A stretch of 64,000 nt of DNA from Natrialba swarupiae. GTDB lineage: Archaea > Halobacteriota > Halobacteria > Halobacteriales > Natrialbaceae. The position numbers and the translations under genes are program-made. This document shows, piece after piece, positions 19,442 to 28,563 of the stretch; position 1 is the first letter of the stretch, and every line of letters starts with the position of its first letter. The notes under the pieces were generated by a model. That model saw only the letters and a program-made list of their open reading frames with translations. It made no database searches and was not told the origin of the DNA. Where the stretch lies: NCBI RefSeq assembly GCF_008245225.1, contig NZ_VTAW01000021.1, forward strand, positions 1 to 64,000. Reading direction: 5' to 3'.

Positions 19442-20713
19442 TCAGGATCGACGGTCGCCGATCAGATCGCGGACTCGGCCGGGAACATCAAGGAGGGCGA
19501 TTCCGGCACCGAACAACAACATCAGGACGTAGACGCCGAGCGTCGACGTCCAGACGACGAACATCGCGAGGATCGCCCAGATCCCCTCGAGATAGTAGAA
19601 CGCGCCGAGTGCCAGGATGGTCCCGTACAGCAAGACGATGTAGGGGCCCCAGTCGCGGGCGTGCCCGCGACGAATTCGCCGCCGGACGTAACGCTTGAGG
19701 TCGCCCTCGAGGGAGTCACGCTGGACCGTTCGTCGTTCAACGCTGTCCTCGAACGTATCGACGCGATCCCGGAGACGCTCGATCTCCTCCCGGAGCGCTT
19801 CGGGGTCGCCCGATCGGTCCCGCGTCCGCTCGCTCGAGCGTTCCTGCGTGCCCCCCTCGTCGGCACCAGTGTCGTCGTCGGTCATCGCTTCTGTCTCGAC
19901 CTGTCGAGGGCCGGGACTTTGTAGCTGCCGATCCAGTTCACGGCCGGCGAGGACAGCGTTGAGCACCGCGCCGAAGACAAGGATGATCGCGCCAACGTAC
20001 AACCAGATCAAGACGAGAAAGACGGCCCCCAGCGCGCCGTAGACCACGTAGCCGGTTGCAAACGTCGTATACAGTGCAAACGCCCGAGAGAGAACGAGCC
20101 ACCCGATCGCGGCGAGAACGGTCCCCGGCAACGCTTCGGCGATGCCGACGTCCGCGTCCGGAAAGACGACGTACAGCGGGAGGAAGGTCACGATCAGCCC
20201 GATCAAAACGAGCAGCGGTCCGAACGGGCCGAGTTCGATCACCGGCAGAAACCGAAGGATGGCTTCGAAGACGGCGACTATCCCGAGACCGAGCGAGATG
20301 AAGAGAAAGACGATCGTCGCGTCCCAGAAGGTATCGAGCAGCGACTTCGATCCCGCAGTTCCGTACACTTGCGAGAACGCCCGATCGAGCCCCCGGAGGA
20401 CGCGACTCGAGCCCCAGAGGAGACCGAGCGCGCCGATCACCGTCGCGCCCTGGCGACTCGTCTCGTCGAGTACCGTCTCCGCGAGCAGCTGTTGGGCGGC
20501 GGGCGTCAACACGTCGCTCGCGGCGGCCGTCAGCTGGTTCGCGAGCGCCTCGCCGCCGATCGATGCCGCAACCCCCAGCGCGAGCAACATGAGTGGGACG
20601 AGCGAGAGGAACCCGTAGAAGGCGACTCCGGCCGCAAGCAGCGTCAACTGCTGGGTCTGTGCGACGGTGAAGAGTCGCGTTCCGAACTCACGAGCGTCGC
20701 CGAGATCGATCAC
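19442..20713 (-). CDS. YihY/BrkB family membrane protein with coiled-coil tail
   Basis: 423 residues. The first 280 form the YihY fold with about six hydrophobic segments and family motifs LLAAGVAFYGFLSLVPL and LGLLWGSSRVLRGLDRAF. An acidic linker (about 285-310) leads to a predicted coiled coil (ALREEIERLRDRVDTFEDS) and then two further hydrophobic segments at the C-terminus. The coiled-coil plus extra membrane segments are additions seen in haloarchaeal members. Function is unknown; the family was wrongly called ribonuclease BN in the past. Confidence 0.88.
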   Translation of the reverse strand: MIDLGDAREFGTRLFTVAQTQQLTLLAAGVAFYGFLSLVPLMLLALGVAASIGGEALANQLTAAASDVLTPAAQQLLAETVLDETSRQGATVIGALGLLWGSSRVLRGLDRAFSQVYGTAGSKSLLDTFWDATIVFLFISLGLGIVAVFEAILRFLPVIELGPFGPLLVLIGLIVTFLPLYVVFPDADVGIAEALPGTVLAAIGWLVLSRAFALYTTFATGYVVYGALGAVFLVLIWLYVGAIILVFGAVLNAVLAGRELDRQLQSPGPRQVETEAMTDDDTGADEGGTQERSSERTRDRSGDPEALREEIERLRDRVDTFEDSVERRTVQRDSLEGDLKRYVRRRIRRGHARDWGPYIVLLYGTILALGAFYYLEGIWAILAMFVVWTSTLGVYVLMLLFGAGIALLDVPGRVRDLIGDRRS

Positions 20714-20775
20714 GGGCGACTAGACGTGCGGAACGGTCAAATAGCGGGTGGCACCCTCTCAGCGAGGGAACGTGT

Positions 20776-21897
20776 TCAGACGAGATTCGCTTCGGTCGCC
20801 TCGCGGATCTCGCCGACGTCCGCGTCGGTTTTGAACGTCGTGCCGCCGTAGTGTGCCGTCGAGGCCGCATGTCCCGCCGCCCGCAGGTCGGCGAGGAACT
20901 CGTCCATGGCGTTGGCCGGCAGTCCCCAGTTCTTGCACAGTTTGTGTTGGTCGTAATGCGTGGGGCGGTCGAGTTCGGCCTCGAGTGCGTTGCAGAGTTC
21001 CCGGCCCGTTTTAGCGGTACCGAAGTCGTCCGGAATCTCCTCGCGGACCGCGGCGACGAACTCGCGGTCGCGGTAGGGGCCAAGCCAGAGCGGGCCGGCG
21101 ACGAGGACGCGTTCGCCACCGCACTCGGGACAGGACTCGAGTGGATCGGCGATCAGTCCGTGTTCGGCCTCGCGGTAGAGACAGTCCTCGCAGTGAGAGA
21201 TGTAGCCGAGATGTTCTAAGGCGGCATCGGCCGCACTCGCCTTCCGGTCGAGTTCGAGGTAGGTTCGGACGTAGTGGCTGGTCGCGTGGGTGAAGATCGG
21301 GTCGACGCCCACGTCGAAGCGGGCGGCGCTGCGTGCGAGCGCCGAGAGGAGCGTCCGGACGCCCATCTCGGCGTGGTAGTCGGTGTTCTGGGGAACCGCG
21401 CTGTAGGAGCGGATGCCGCTGTTGAAGTGTGCGCCACACAGCGGCGCGGTGTCGGTCGCGGTGACACAGACCAGATCCCGACAGCGCGCGAACGCGGCGT
21501 CGGCGAACGGCATCGGCGAGCCGTACGGATCGAGGTCGATCACGTCGAACGCCTCGTCGTGTGCCAGCGCGTTGACGTTCCGATGCTCGACGCGGGCCTC
21601 AGCGGCGAGGTCGTTTCGCTCGAGGTTCTCGCGTGCGAGATCAACGGCGTCTTCCTCGAGATCACAGCAAGTGACGTCCCAGCCGTCGGCCGCGGCTCGA
21701 ACGCCGCGGACGCCGCTTGCCGTCATCGCGTCGAGGTAGCTCTCGGCGCGCTCTTCACGCTCGCGGAAGGCCCGCAGCGTCGCGATCGTCAGATCCCGGT
21801 TCAGCTCCTGGCGCGGGTTGTAGAAGACCGACTCCTCGATGCCCTCGGTCTGCTCGCCGGGGACCTCGAGTTCGACCCCGCCCTCGGTGACGCGCAT
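20776..21897 (-). CDS. trm1: tRNA (guanine(26)-N(2))-dimethyltransferase
   Basis: S-adenosylmethionine-dependent methylation of G26 in tRNA. The N-terminus has the family [12 protein letters not shown]; the SAM-binding region reads [14 protein letters not shown], and the catalytic segment is [10 protein letters not shown]. Zinc-ligand cysteines appear as CEDC and CPECGGE around residues 230-260. Length 373 is normal for archaeal Trm1. Confidence 0.95.
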   Translation of the reverse strand: MRVTEGGVELEVPGEQTEGIEESVFYNPRQELNRDLTIATLRAFREREERAESYLDAMTASGVRGVRAAADGWDVTCCDLEEDAVDLARENLERNDLAAEARVEHRNVNALAHDEAFDVIDLDPYGSPMPFADAAFARCRDLVCVTATDTAPLCGAHFNSGIRSYSAVPQNTDYHAEMGVRTLLSALARSAARFDVGVDPIFTHATSHYVRTYLELDRKASAADAALEHLGYISHCEDCLYREAEHGLIADPLESCPECGGERVLVAGPLWLGPYRDREFVAAVREEIPDDFGTAKTGRELCNALEAELDRPTHYDQHKLCKNWGLPANAMDEFLADLRAAGHAASTAHYGGTTFKTDADVGEIREATEANLV

Positions 21898-21986
21898 ACG
21901 CCCTCTCGTCGGGCGAGGGCGAAAAACGACGTGATCTCGGACTGTCGCTCGAGATAGCGAGCCGGTCCCCCGCGCCGGTGCAACAG

Positions 21987-22010
21987 AACAAGATACTTAC
22001 CGTATCTGTT
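21987..22010. promoter_or_regulatory. Operator-like palindrome before the lipoprotein pair
   Basis: GATAC (21992-21996) and GTATC (22002-22006) flank TTACC, and the symmetry extends outward to AACA/TGTT. It lies 14 bases before the start at 22024, overlapping where the promoter should be, so it may be a repressor site. It could also simply contain the TATA element. Confidence 0.45.
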
Positions 22011-22023
22011 CGGAATAATCGGT

Positions 22024-22731
22024 ATGCCCTCCCGCACTCGCCGCCGTACCCTCCAGCTTGCGGCCGGGACGCTCGCCGTCCTCGCGGGCTGTTCCGAGCG
22101 CGATCGGTCGGATCCCCCCTCCGCTGACGAACCCGACGAGGAAATCGACGTGATCGACGGCGTCGACGTCCAGACGGTGGGGTTCGAACCGACCGACGAG
22201 GACGTCGTCGCCTACGAGGACGGCTCGTCCTCGCGGTTACCGTACGTCCTCGACGAGGCAGACGTCGACGCGCTCGACGTCCGGGCCGAACCGCTCGAGA
22301 TCGACGGAAGTGTCTCGATCGAGAGGGGCGGCAACGCCTCGAGCGAGACGAACGCCAACGGCTCGAGCGAGCCGGACGAGAACGCGTCCAACGAACCGGG
22401 TGGCGGCCCCGACGATCCGCTTTCGTTCCTCCGCGGTATCGACTACGAGGAGTCCACCGGATTGCTCGTTCAGGAGGAGGTCTCCGCCTGTTACCGGAAC
22501 GCCCTCCAGTACGTCGAACACCGGAACGGCGACGGGGTTCGCGTCCAGTTTTGTCAGGCGAAGCGCGATCCGGACGTCGAGTGTTCGGTCGACGACCGAC
22601 GGATACAGGTCACGATGATCGAGATCCCGATCGCCTACGACTCGCGCCCGAGCAGATTCGGCGGTGGGTGGCGCTCCAACTGTCGGTTGCCGCCGGATCA
22701 TCCCGACGTCGAGGACGGTGATCGTCGATGA
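22024..22731 (+). CDS. Tat lipoprotein, unknown function (first of a coupled pair)
   Basis: 235 residues. RRR near residues 6-8, a hydrophobic run and the lipobox AVLAGC give a lipidated Cys at about 23. The mature part is acidic, with an Asn/Ser/Glu-rich low-complexity insert (about 105-130) and a C-terminal region containing four Cys residues (about 155-220). No family recognised. The last codons overlap the start of the next lipoprotein gene by 4 bases. Confidence 0.75.
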   Translation: MPSRTRRRTLQLAAGTLAVLAGCSERDRSDPPSADEPDEEIDVIDGVDVQTVGFEPTDEDVVAYEDGSSSRLPYVLDEADVDALDVRAEPLEIDGSVSIERGGNASSETNANGSSEPDENASNEPGGGPDDPLSFLRGIDYEESTGLLVQEEVSACYRNALQYVEHRNGDGVRVQFCQAKRDPDVECSVDDRRIQVTMIEIPIAYDSRPSRFGGGWRSNCRLPPDHPDVEDGDRR

Positions 22732-24080
22732 CGACGGACCGATTTCACGACCGACACCGGTCGCGTCGGCGATTTCTCCGGACCGTCGGAGGCGCGACGG
22801 GCACCGCGCTCGCGAGCGCGGTATCGGCCGGCTGTCTCTCCGTCCTGTCCGACGGTCCCGACGGTCCGCCGCCGGTCGACGCCAACGAGGAGGAACTGAC
22901 GGCGATCGCCGAGATCGATCGCCCGGCCGACCACGAGGAGCTCCCCGTCCAGATCGCCGACGCGTTCGTCGAAGAGTGGGTCGACCGCGCCGAATCGCTG
23001 CTCTCCGAGATTCCATCCTCGCTCGAGGCCGAGATTCCGAATGAAGCCGTCCGGCGATACGTCGAGCGAGAACGGGAATCCGCCGTAGAACGACTCGAGG
23101 CGCTCGCGGACCGGCCGACAAACCTCGCGCGCCTGTCGACGCTCCGGGGGTGTCGCCGCGACGCCGCGCGAGCTGAGGGCGCATACGCTGCCGCGACCGC
23201 CGATCGAACCCCCGAGAACGTCGAGACCGGACTCGCGGATCTCGAGGCGGAACTGTCGACCGTCGACGCGGAGCTGACGCGAGTTGGGGACGATTCGGCC
23301 CACGTTGCCATCGTCTTCGAACGGATCGAACGCCGGCTCGACGCCGCCGGACGGTTTCTCGAGAACGCCCGCCGACCGACACCGGGCCGGTCGACGGTCG
23401 AAGCTGTCGGCGAGTTGGCTTACCGGACCGAGTGGGCTGCCGTCTCGGTCGAGGAGGCGACGTACCTCCTCGAGCGCCAGGCGGAGGTGGGAGACCGGAC
23501 GTTCGACGACGCGTTCGAGACCACCGCGAGCGCGCTTCTCACAGACGTCGGCGAACGGCTCGAGGAGATACCCGAGGACCGCAGGGAAGCGGCCGAATCG
23601 GTGTTCGACGAACCGGTCGACGGGACGCCCCGGAAGCGAATCGGCGACGATGCGGTCTGGCAACTTCGAGGGGGGATCGACCGCGCCGAGGAGTCCCTCG
23701 CCGACGGTCGGCCCGCGAGCGCACTCCTCGGTCTCTACAGCGTCGAAAATACGTTCCGTGCGCTCGAGGCGCTCCAGTCGCCGGAGTGGACGGACGCGCT
23801 CGACAGGCCGTCGGACGTGGACGACGTCGAGGAGGCGCGGGCGGCAGCGATCGAAGAGATCGAGTCCGCGCGAGCGGAGTCGCCCCATCGATACCTCCTC
23901 GAGTACGAACTCGACAGCGCGGTAACGGGGGTACGGAGTGGCGATCGGCGGCTGGAACAAGACGTTTCCCACCGGTCTGATCGTGCCGCAGTAGCCGCCG
24001 TTGCGGAGTATTCGCTCGCAGCCGCGCGGGCGCAAACGGTGCCCGAGACGACCGACTGGTTCGTTTCACAACTTCCGTGA
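22728..24080 (+). CDS. Tat lipoprotein, helical, unknown function (second of a coupled pair)
   Basis: 450 residues. RRRFLRTVGG at about 13-22 is a strong twin-arginine motif, and the lipobox SAGC places the lipid anchor at about residue 36. The rest is predicted to be mostly helical, rich in Glu, Ala, Arg and Asp, with no transmembrane segment. I do not recognise the family. Translational overlap with the preceding lipoprotein suggests they form one extracellular complex. Confidence 0.78.
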   Translation: MTTDRFHDRHRSRRRFLRTVGGATGTALASAVSAGCLSVLSDGPDGPPPVDANEEELTAIAEIDRPADHEELPVQIADAFVEEWVDRAESLLSEIPSSLEAEIPNEAVRRYVERERESAVERLEALADRPTNLARLSTLRGCRRDAARAEGAYAAATADRTPENVETGLADLEAELSTVDAELTRVGDDSAHVAIVFERIERRLDAAGRFLENARRPTPGRSTVEAVGELAYRTEWAAVSVEEATYLLERQAEVGDRTFDDAFETTASALLTDVGERLEEIPEDRREAAESVFDEPVDGTPRKRIGDDAVWQLRGGIDRAEESLADGRPASALLGLYSVENTFRALEALQSPEWTDALDRPSDVDDVEEARAAAIEEIESARAESPHRYLLEYELDSAVTGVRSGDRRLEQDVSHRSDRAAVAAVAEYSLAAARAQTVPETTDWFVSQLP

Positions 24081-24204
24081 CGGCCCCGGTGGAACGCGTT
24101 CGCCGGATTGTCGTCTCGAGCCGTTGCGATCAGCCCCTCGACTATCGCTGGATTGCGGTGACGACAACCGAACCGATTTTACAGTTCGGCACACAGTCAC
24201 GGAC

Positions 24205-24561
24205 GTGTCGAACGCGAACCCCGTCGAGCGTTGGCAGGCCGACCTCGAGGAAGCCGGCGAGTTGACGCCGGAGATCGTCGAGTGTATCTCGACGGTTCAC
24301 GGTGATCGCGGGGTTCGCGCGATCGAGGCCGTCGGCGAAGGCCGGGTGAAATCCTACCGCGACTTTACGATCGTCGTCGGCTACGACGACGAGTACATCG
24401 TCGAGGACGGCGGCTGTACCTGCAAGGACAGCGAGTACAATCTCGATCCCGACGATCCGACCGAACTGTGTTGGCACGCGCTGGCGGTGGCGATCGCCCG
24501 CCGAGTTGGTCACGTCGACTACCACGACATGTGGTATTCGGACGTCCGCGAACTGTTGTGA
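24205..24561 (+). CDS. Small SWIM zinc-finger protein
   Basis: 118 residues from GTG 24205. The zinc ligands CTC...CWH (residues about 72-92) match the SWIM pattern CxCx(n)CxH. The upstream region of the frame is not conserved-looking, and the alternative start would add a basic extension unlike haloarchaeal proteins. SWIM proteins bind DNA or protein partners (for example Shu2/Sws1 in recombination); haloarchaeal genomes carry several short ones of unknown role. Confidence 0.82.
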   Translation: MSNANPVERWQADLEEAGELTPEIVECISTVHGDRGVRAIEAVGEGRVKSYRDFTIVVGYDDEYIVEDGGCTCKDSEYNLDPDDPTELCWHALAVAIARRVGHVDYHDMWYSDVRELL

Positions 24562-24634
24562 GTCGACCGTACTCCGTCCGTCGCCACACTCGATCACTCG
24601 CGGTGCTCGAGCAGGTCTCGACGTCGCTGCGAGC

Positions 24635-25042
24635 TCAAACCGGCAGTTCGGCGTCGCTCGTCGGCGGGCCGGCGTGGAGACGGTAGACACCGAACCCCAG
24701 GAAGGAGACTCCCGCGAGGAGGACTGCGATTCCGAACAGCGACAGCGACGGCTGTGCTAGCCCGGAAACTGCCATGTAGAGGCCGAGACAGACGAACCCG
24801 AGGCTCTGGAACTGCCACCACTCGAGGACGATTCCGCCGACCGACACCCGTTCCGTGAGGCCACCGATGACGAACGCGAGTCCGCCGAGTGCCATCGCGA
24901 GACCGCCGACGACGAGGGCCACACCCGTCGGAGATGTAAGCTCCTCGAGGATCACCTCGAGGCTGGCCAGGAACGACCAGGCGAAGACGACCAGAAACAG
25001 CACGCCGACGAGGAGGCTGATTCGTCGCTGTCGTCGGGACAT
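24635..25042 (-). CDS. Four-pass membrane protein, unknown function
   Basis: 135 residues with four hydrophobic segments (about 8-27, 40-62, 75-92 and 97-118) and short polar ends. No recognised family. It lies between the SWIM protein (convergent) and hisH, with its own ATG at 25042. Confidence 0.7.
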   Translation of the reverse strand: MSRRQRRISLLVGVLFLVVFAWSFLASLEVILEELTSPTGVALVVGGLAMALGGLAFVIGGLTERVSVGGIVLEWWQFQSLGFVCLGLYMAVSGLAQPSLSLFGIAVLLAGVSFLGFGVYRLHAGPPTSDAELPV

Positions 25043-25138
25043 ACGTCGGCGTTCTCTCGGCCGATCAATAACTGTTGGCTTCGGTCACCCTTCGATGGCT
25101 GGCTGCTGTCGGCTCGAGGGCGACCGGCGTCGGGAGAA

Positions 25139-25801
25139 CTACGCGTTTGCGCAGATCTCGACGAAGTTTCGCAGGATTTGTAGCCCGGTTTCGCCGCTTT
25201 TCTCGGGGTGGAACTGGGTTCCGAAGACGGTTCCGTCCTCGTTCGCGACGATCGAGGCGAACTCGCGTTCGTAGTCGGTCGTGGTCACCGCCGCGGCCCC
25301 GTCGTCGGGAACCGCGTAGTAGGAGTGGACGAAGTAGGCGTACTCCCCGTCGATTCCCTCGACCAGCGGGTGTTCGCGCTCCACGGAAAGCTGGTTCCAG
25401 CCCATGTGTGGAACCTTCTGGCCCTCCGCGAACCGCACGTTCGTGCCGGAGATCAGGTCGAGGCCCTGTACGGCCGACTCGCCCTCGTTGTCGCCCTCTT
25501 CGCTCGTCGTCAGCAGCATCTGCATCCCGAGACAGATACCGAACAGCGGTGTTCCACTCTCGGCGACCTCGAGGAGGTCCTGGCGGACGTGATCTGCGTT
25601 CTCGATGCCCTCGCGGAACGCGCCGACGCCGGGGAGAACGACCCCGTCGGCGTCAGCAAACGCGTCCGGATCGTCGGTGATCTCGACGTTCGCGCCCGCG
25701 CGCTCGAGCCCGCGAGTGACGCTTCTGAGGTTCCCGAGCCCGTAGTCGACGACGACCACGGAGGCGAGGGCGTCCTCGCTGTCTGACGTGGTGATGCTCA
25801 T
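25139..25801 (-). CDS. hisH: Imidazole glycerol phosphate synthase, glutaminase subunit
   Basis: Provides ammonia to HisF in histidine biosynthesis. The class I glutaminase triad is visible: C90 in GICLGMQ, and H198 and E200 in FGTQFHPEKSG. The N-terminal DYGLGNLRS and oxyanion PGVGAF are typical. The frame extends upstream to 26182, but ATG 25801 gives a 220-residue protein of normal size. hisF is not adjacent, as is common in haloarchaea where his genes are scattered. Confidence 0.95.
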   Translation of the reverse strand: MSITTSDSEDALASVVVVDYGLGNLRSVTRGLERAGANVEITDDPDAFADADGVVLPGVGAFREGIENADHVRQDLLEVAESGTPLFGICLGMQMLLTTSEEGDNEGESAVQGLDLISGTNVRFAEGQKVPHMGWNQLSVEREHPLVEGIDGEYAYFVHSYYAVPDDGAAAVTTTDYEREFASIVANEDGTVFGTQFHPEKSGETGLQILRNFVEICANA

Positions 25802-25945
25802 ACCAGTACTCGACGCGGTGCGGTCAAGTGCGTTGCCCTTCGCGCAACGACGGCCACCTGTGGTCTCCCGCGGACGATGGGGTGTCGTCGGGATCTCCTC
25901 GAGCGACGCCGAACGGTTGAAGGGGACGTCCACGAACCCACTGGT

Positions 25946-26974
25946 ATGGAACTGACCGGAACGATCCTTCGGGGGCGGGAGTTCGACGCCGTCGAAGGCC
26001 GGATCGTCGTCGGCGACGACGGCAGAATCGAGGCGATCGAGGAGGAGTCGGTCGAGAGTTCGAACATTATCGTGCCGGCGTTCGTCAACGCCCACACGCA
26101 CATCGGCGACTCCATCGCGAAGGAGGCCGGTCGAGGGCTCACGCTCGAGGAACTGGTCGCGCCACCCGACGGGCTGAAACATCGGCTGCTCCGGGAGGCC
26201 GACCGCGCGGAACTCGTCGACGCGATGCGGACGTCACTGCGATTCATGCAGCGGAGCGGAACTGCGGCTCACATGGACTTCCGCGAGGGCGACGTTCCGG
26301 GCGTCGAGATGCTCCGGGAGGCGGGCGAGGGCCTCGAGATCGACGCGCTCGCGTTCGCCCGCGGCTCGATCGAGGCGATGGAGGCGGGCGACGGCTTTGG
26401 CGCGAGCGGCGCGAACGACGCGACGTTCGACCGCGAACGGGAGGCGACCCGCGGGGCGGAGAAACCGTTCGGCATCCACGCGGGCGAGGTAGATGCGACC
26501 GACATCGATCCGGCACTCGACCTCGAGCCGGAGTTTCTCGTCCACGTCGTTCACCCCGAGTCGGACCACCTCGAGCGGATCGCCGACCAGCAGGTGCCCG
26601 TGGTCGTCTGTCCGCGCTCGAATCTCGTCACAGACGTTGGCCTCTCGCCGTATTCCGAACTCGCCGAGCGAACGACGCTCGCGCTCGGGACGGACAACGT
26701 GATGTTGAACTCGCCGTCGATGTTCCGTGAGATGGCGGTACTCTCGAAGATATCCGAGCTATCCGCCCCCGAAATCCTCCGGATGGCCACGATCAACGGT
26801 GCCGAGATCGCCGGCCTCGAGTACGGTCTGCTCGAGGCGGGGTACGAGGCGCGCATGCTCGTCCTCGACGGCGACTCCGCCAATCTCGCTGGCGTCCGGG
26901 ATCCGGTTCGGGCCGTCGTTCGTCGGGCGGGCGTCGACGACGTGGCGAACGTCGTCCTCTCGCCGTCGGCGTGA
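25946..26974 (+). CDS. Amidohydrolase family protein
   Basis: Metal-dependent hydrolase of the urease superfamily. Ligands fit the pattern: H50 and H52 in NAHTH, H178 in FGIHAGE, H200 or H203 in LVHVVH, and D250 in LGTDN. At 342 residues it is shorter than cytosine or S-adenosylhomocysteine deaminases, and substrate cannot be assigned. ATG 25946 (MELTGTILRG) starts the typical N-terminal beta-sandwich. The gene is divergent from hisH. Confidence 0.88.
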   Translation: MELTGTILRGREFDAVEGRIVVGDDGRIEAIEEESVESSNIIVPAFVNAHTHIGDSIAKEAGRGLTLEELVAPPDGLKHRLLREADRAELVDAMRTSLRFMQRSGTAAHMDFREGDVPGVEMLREAGEGLEIDALAFARGSIEAMEAGDGFGASGANDATFDREREATRGAEKPFGIHAGEVDATDIDPALDLEPEFLVHVVHPESDHLERIADQQVPVVVCPRSNLVTDVGLSPYSELAERTTLALGTDNVMLNSPSMFREMAVLSKISELSAPEILRMATINGAEIAGLEYGLLEAGYEARMLVLDGDSANLAGVRDPVRAVVRRAGVDDVANVVLSPSA

Positions 26975-27018
26975 CGACGACCATCGCTGTCTGATGAGTC
27001 GTCCCGCGCACGATAACC

Positions 27019-27026
27019 TTATTATA
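27019..27026 (+). promoter_or_regulatory. TATA box of uspA-like gene
   Basis: TTATTATA lies about 34 bases before ATG 27057 and only 16 before the in-frame ATG at 27039, which favours 27057 as the start. Confidence 0.5.
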
Positions 27027-27056
27027 GTTGTGCGTGTTATGAGAACACATATCACG

Positions 27057-27539
27057 ATGTACGACTGCATCCTCGTCCCGACCGACGGATCGTCGGAGGT
27101 CGAGCACGCGCTCGAGTACGCCTTCGAGCTCGCTGAGCTCCACGACGCGGCGATCCGAGCGGTCTACGTCGTGAACGCGGCCGGCTACGGCGGGCTGCCG
27201 ATGGAGACCGCGTGGGAGGGGATCAGCGACGCGCTCCGCGCGGAGGGGCAGACAGCAGTCGAACGCGTCGAAGATCTCGCACCCGACGGTGTTCGGGTCG
27301 AGACGGCCGTTCTCGAGGGCTCTCCGAGCCGCGTCATCATCGACCAGGCGACGCCGGATACCTGCGACCTGGTCGTGATGGGAACCCACGGTCGGGGCGG
27401 CATCGACAGACTCTTGCTTGGGAGCGTGACCGAACGCGTCGTCAGAAGTGCATGCGTCCCCGTCCTGACCGTCAACGTGAACCCAAAGACCGTCGAGGAA
27501 CGGGAGGGCACCGATCGATCTCCGGTCGCCGTGGAGTGA
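27057..27539 (+). CDS. Universal stress protein (UspA family)
   Basis: 160 residues. Starts MYDCILVPTDGS, the conserved first strand and ATP loop, and has the nucleotide-binding motif GTHGRGGIDRLLLGSVTE (pattern GxxGxxGxxxxxxxxGS) near residues 118-135. Probably an ATP-binding stress or regulatory protein. Its stop codon TGA (27537-27539) is the first three bases of a palindromic element shared with the convergent birA gene. Confidence 0.93.
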   Translation: MYDCILVPTDGSSEVEHALEYAFELAELHDAAIRAVYVVNAAGYGGLPMETAWEGISDALRAEGQTAVERVEDLAPDGVRVETAVLEGSPSRVIIDQATPDTCDLVVMGTHGRGGIDRLLLGSVTERVVRSACVPVLTVNVNPKTVEEREGTDRSPVAVE

Positions 27540-27583
27540 TGCTATCGGACAGCAGTCAGTGAGAGGTACAGCAGTCCGTATCA
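27537..27583. repeat. Short TGATACGG palindromic element between uspA and birA
   Basis: 47 bases. The left end reads TGATGCTATCGGACAGCAG; the right end in reverse complement reads TGATACGGACTGCTGTACC. The left TGA is the stop codon of the UspA gene and the right TGA (minus strand) is the stop codon of birA, so both convergent genes end inside it. It is the shortest and most diverged copy. Confidence 0.6.
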
Positions 27584-28519
27584 AACCGGCCGGAGATGTT
27601 CGCAGTCCCCCGCCGAGACCGTCACCCGCTCGTCGTCGGTCTCGACGACGAGCGCACCCGTGTCGGTGACGTCGACGGCCTCGCCGACCACTTCGCCGGC
27701 GGCTCGGTCGACCCGGACCCGCTGACCGATCGTGAGCGTGAGCTCTCGCCAGGCGGGGACGATCCGCTCGAGATCCTCGCGGAGCCGGTCGAACTCCTCG
27801 AGTAACCGCTGGACGAACCGACGCCGGTCGACGTCGCTTGCCTCCTCGCGGACGCTGGTCGCACCCTCTGGGAGGTCGCCGGCGTCCAGGTTCGCGTTGA
27901 CACCGATGCCGACGACGAGCCACTCGATCCGGTCCGTCTCGCCTTCCATCTCCGTGAGAACACCAGCCAGTTTCCGGTAGTCGCCGTCGTCGCCGTCCGG
28001 GATCACTACATCGTTGGGCCACTTGATCCGTGCGTCGACGCCCGCCTCTCGAGCGACTCGTGCCGTCGCCACGGCCGCGGCGAGCGTATAGAGGGGGGCC
28101 TGTGCCGGTGCGATCGACGGCCGAGTGACGATACTTACCCAGACGCCGCCAGGCGGGGAGTTCCACTCGCGCTCGAGTCGTCCGCGGCCGCCGGTCTGTT
28201 CGTCCGCGAGGACGGCGACGTTCGCCGCGCCGTCGACGGCCCGTTCCCGTGCGAGTTCGTTCGTGCTCGCGACGGCGTCGTGATACTCGACGGTAAACGG
28301 AGCCTCGAGTCCGTACTCGACGGCTGGTCCGGTGTAGGCATCGGCCGACACCAGTTCGTAGCCGTCCGGTCCGCTCTCGATCTCGAACTCGGCGTCCCGA
28401 AGCCCCTCGATGTGCTTCCAGACGGCTGCCCGAGAGATCTCGAACTTCGCCGCGAGGTCCGGTCCCGACACCGGCCCGTCGGCGATCCGTTCGAGAATTG
28501 CGCGTCGCGTCTCGTTCAT
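27581..28519 (-). CDS. birA: Biotin--[acetyl-CoA-carboxylase] ligase with HTH domain
   Basis: Attaches biotin to the carboxylase carrier protein. Residues 1-60 form a winged HTH (LAAKFEISRAAVWKHIEGL) as in BirA repressors, followed by the catalytic domain with the GRGRLEREWNSPPGGVW biotinyl-AMP loop (about 132-148), KWPNDVV, and a small C-terminal domain. 312 residues is normal for the two-domain form, so it may also act as a repressor. The stop codon TGA coincides with the end of a palindromic element. Confidence 0.95.
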   Translation of the reverse strand: MNETRRAILERIADGPVSGPDLAAKFEISRAAVWKHIEGLRDAEFEIESGPDGYELVSADAYTGPAVEYGLEAPFTVEYHDAVASTNELARERAVDGAANVAVLADEQTGGRGRLEREWNSPPGGVWVSIVTRPSIAPAQAPLYTLAAAVATARVAREAGVDARIKWPNDVVIPDGDDGDYRKLAGVLTEMEGETDRIEWLVVGIGVNANLDAGDLPEGATSVREEASDVDRRRFVQRLLEEFDRLREDLERIVPAWRELTLTIGQRVRVDRAAGEVVGEAVDVTDTGALVVETDDERVTVSAGDCEHLRPV

Positions 28520-28563
28520 ACGTCTCGAGAGGGCGGCGCTCGCACTTCAATCGGGAGGATCCG

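Noticed and set aside
26793-28550. 585-residue frame on the minus strand across uspA and birA
   Set aside because: Arg-rich composition and no fold; birA is clearly encoded in another frame.
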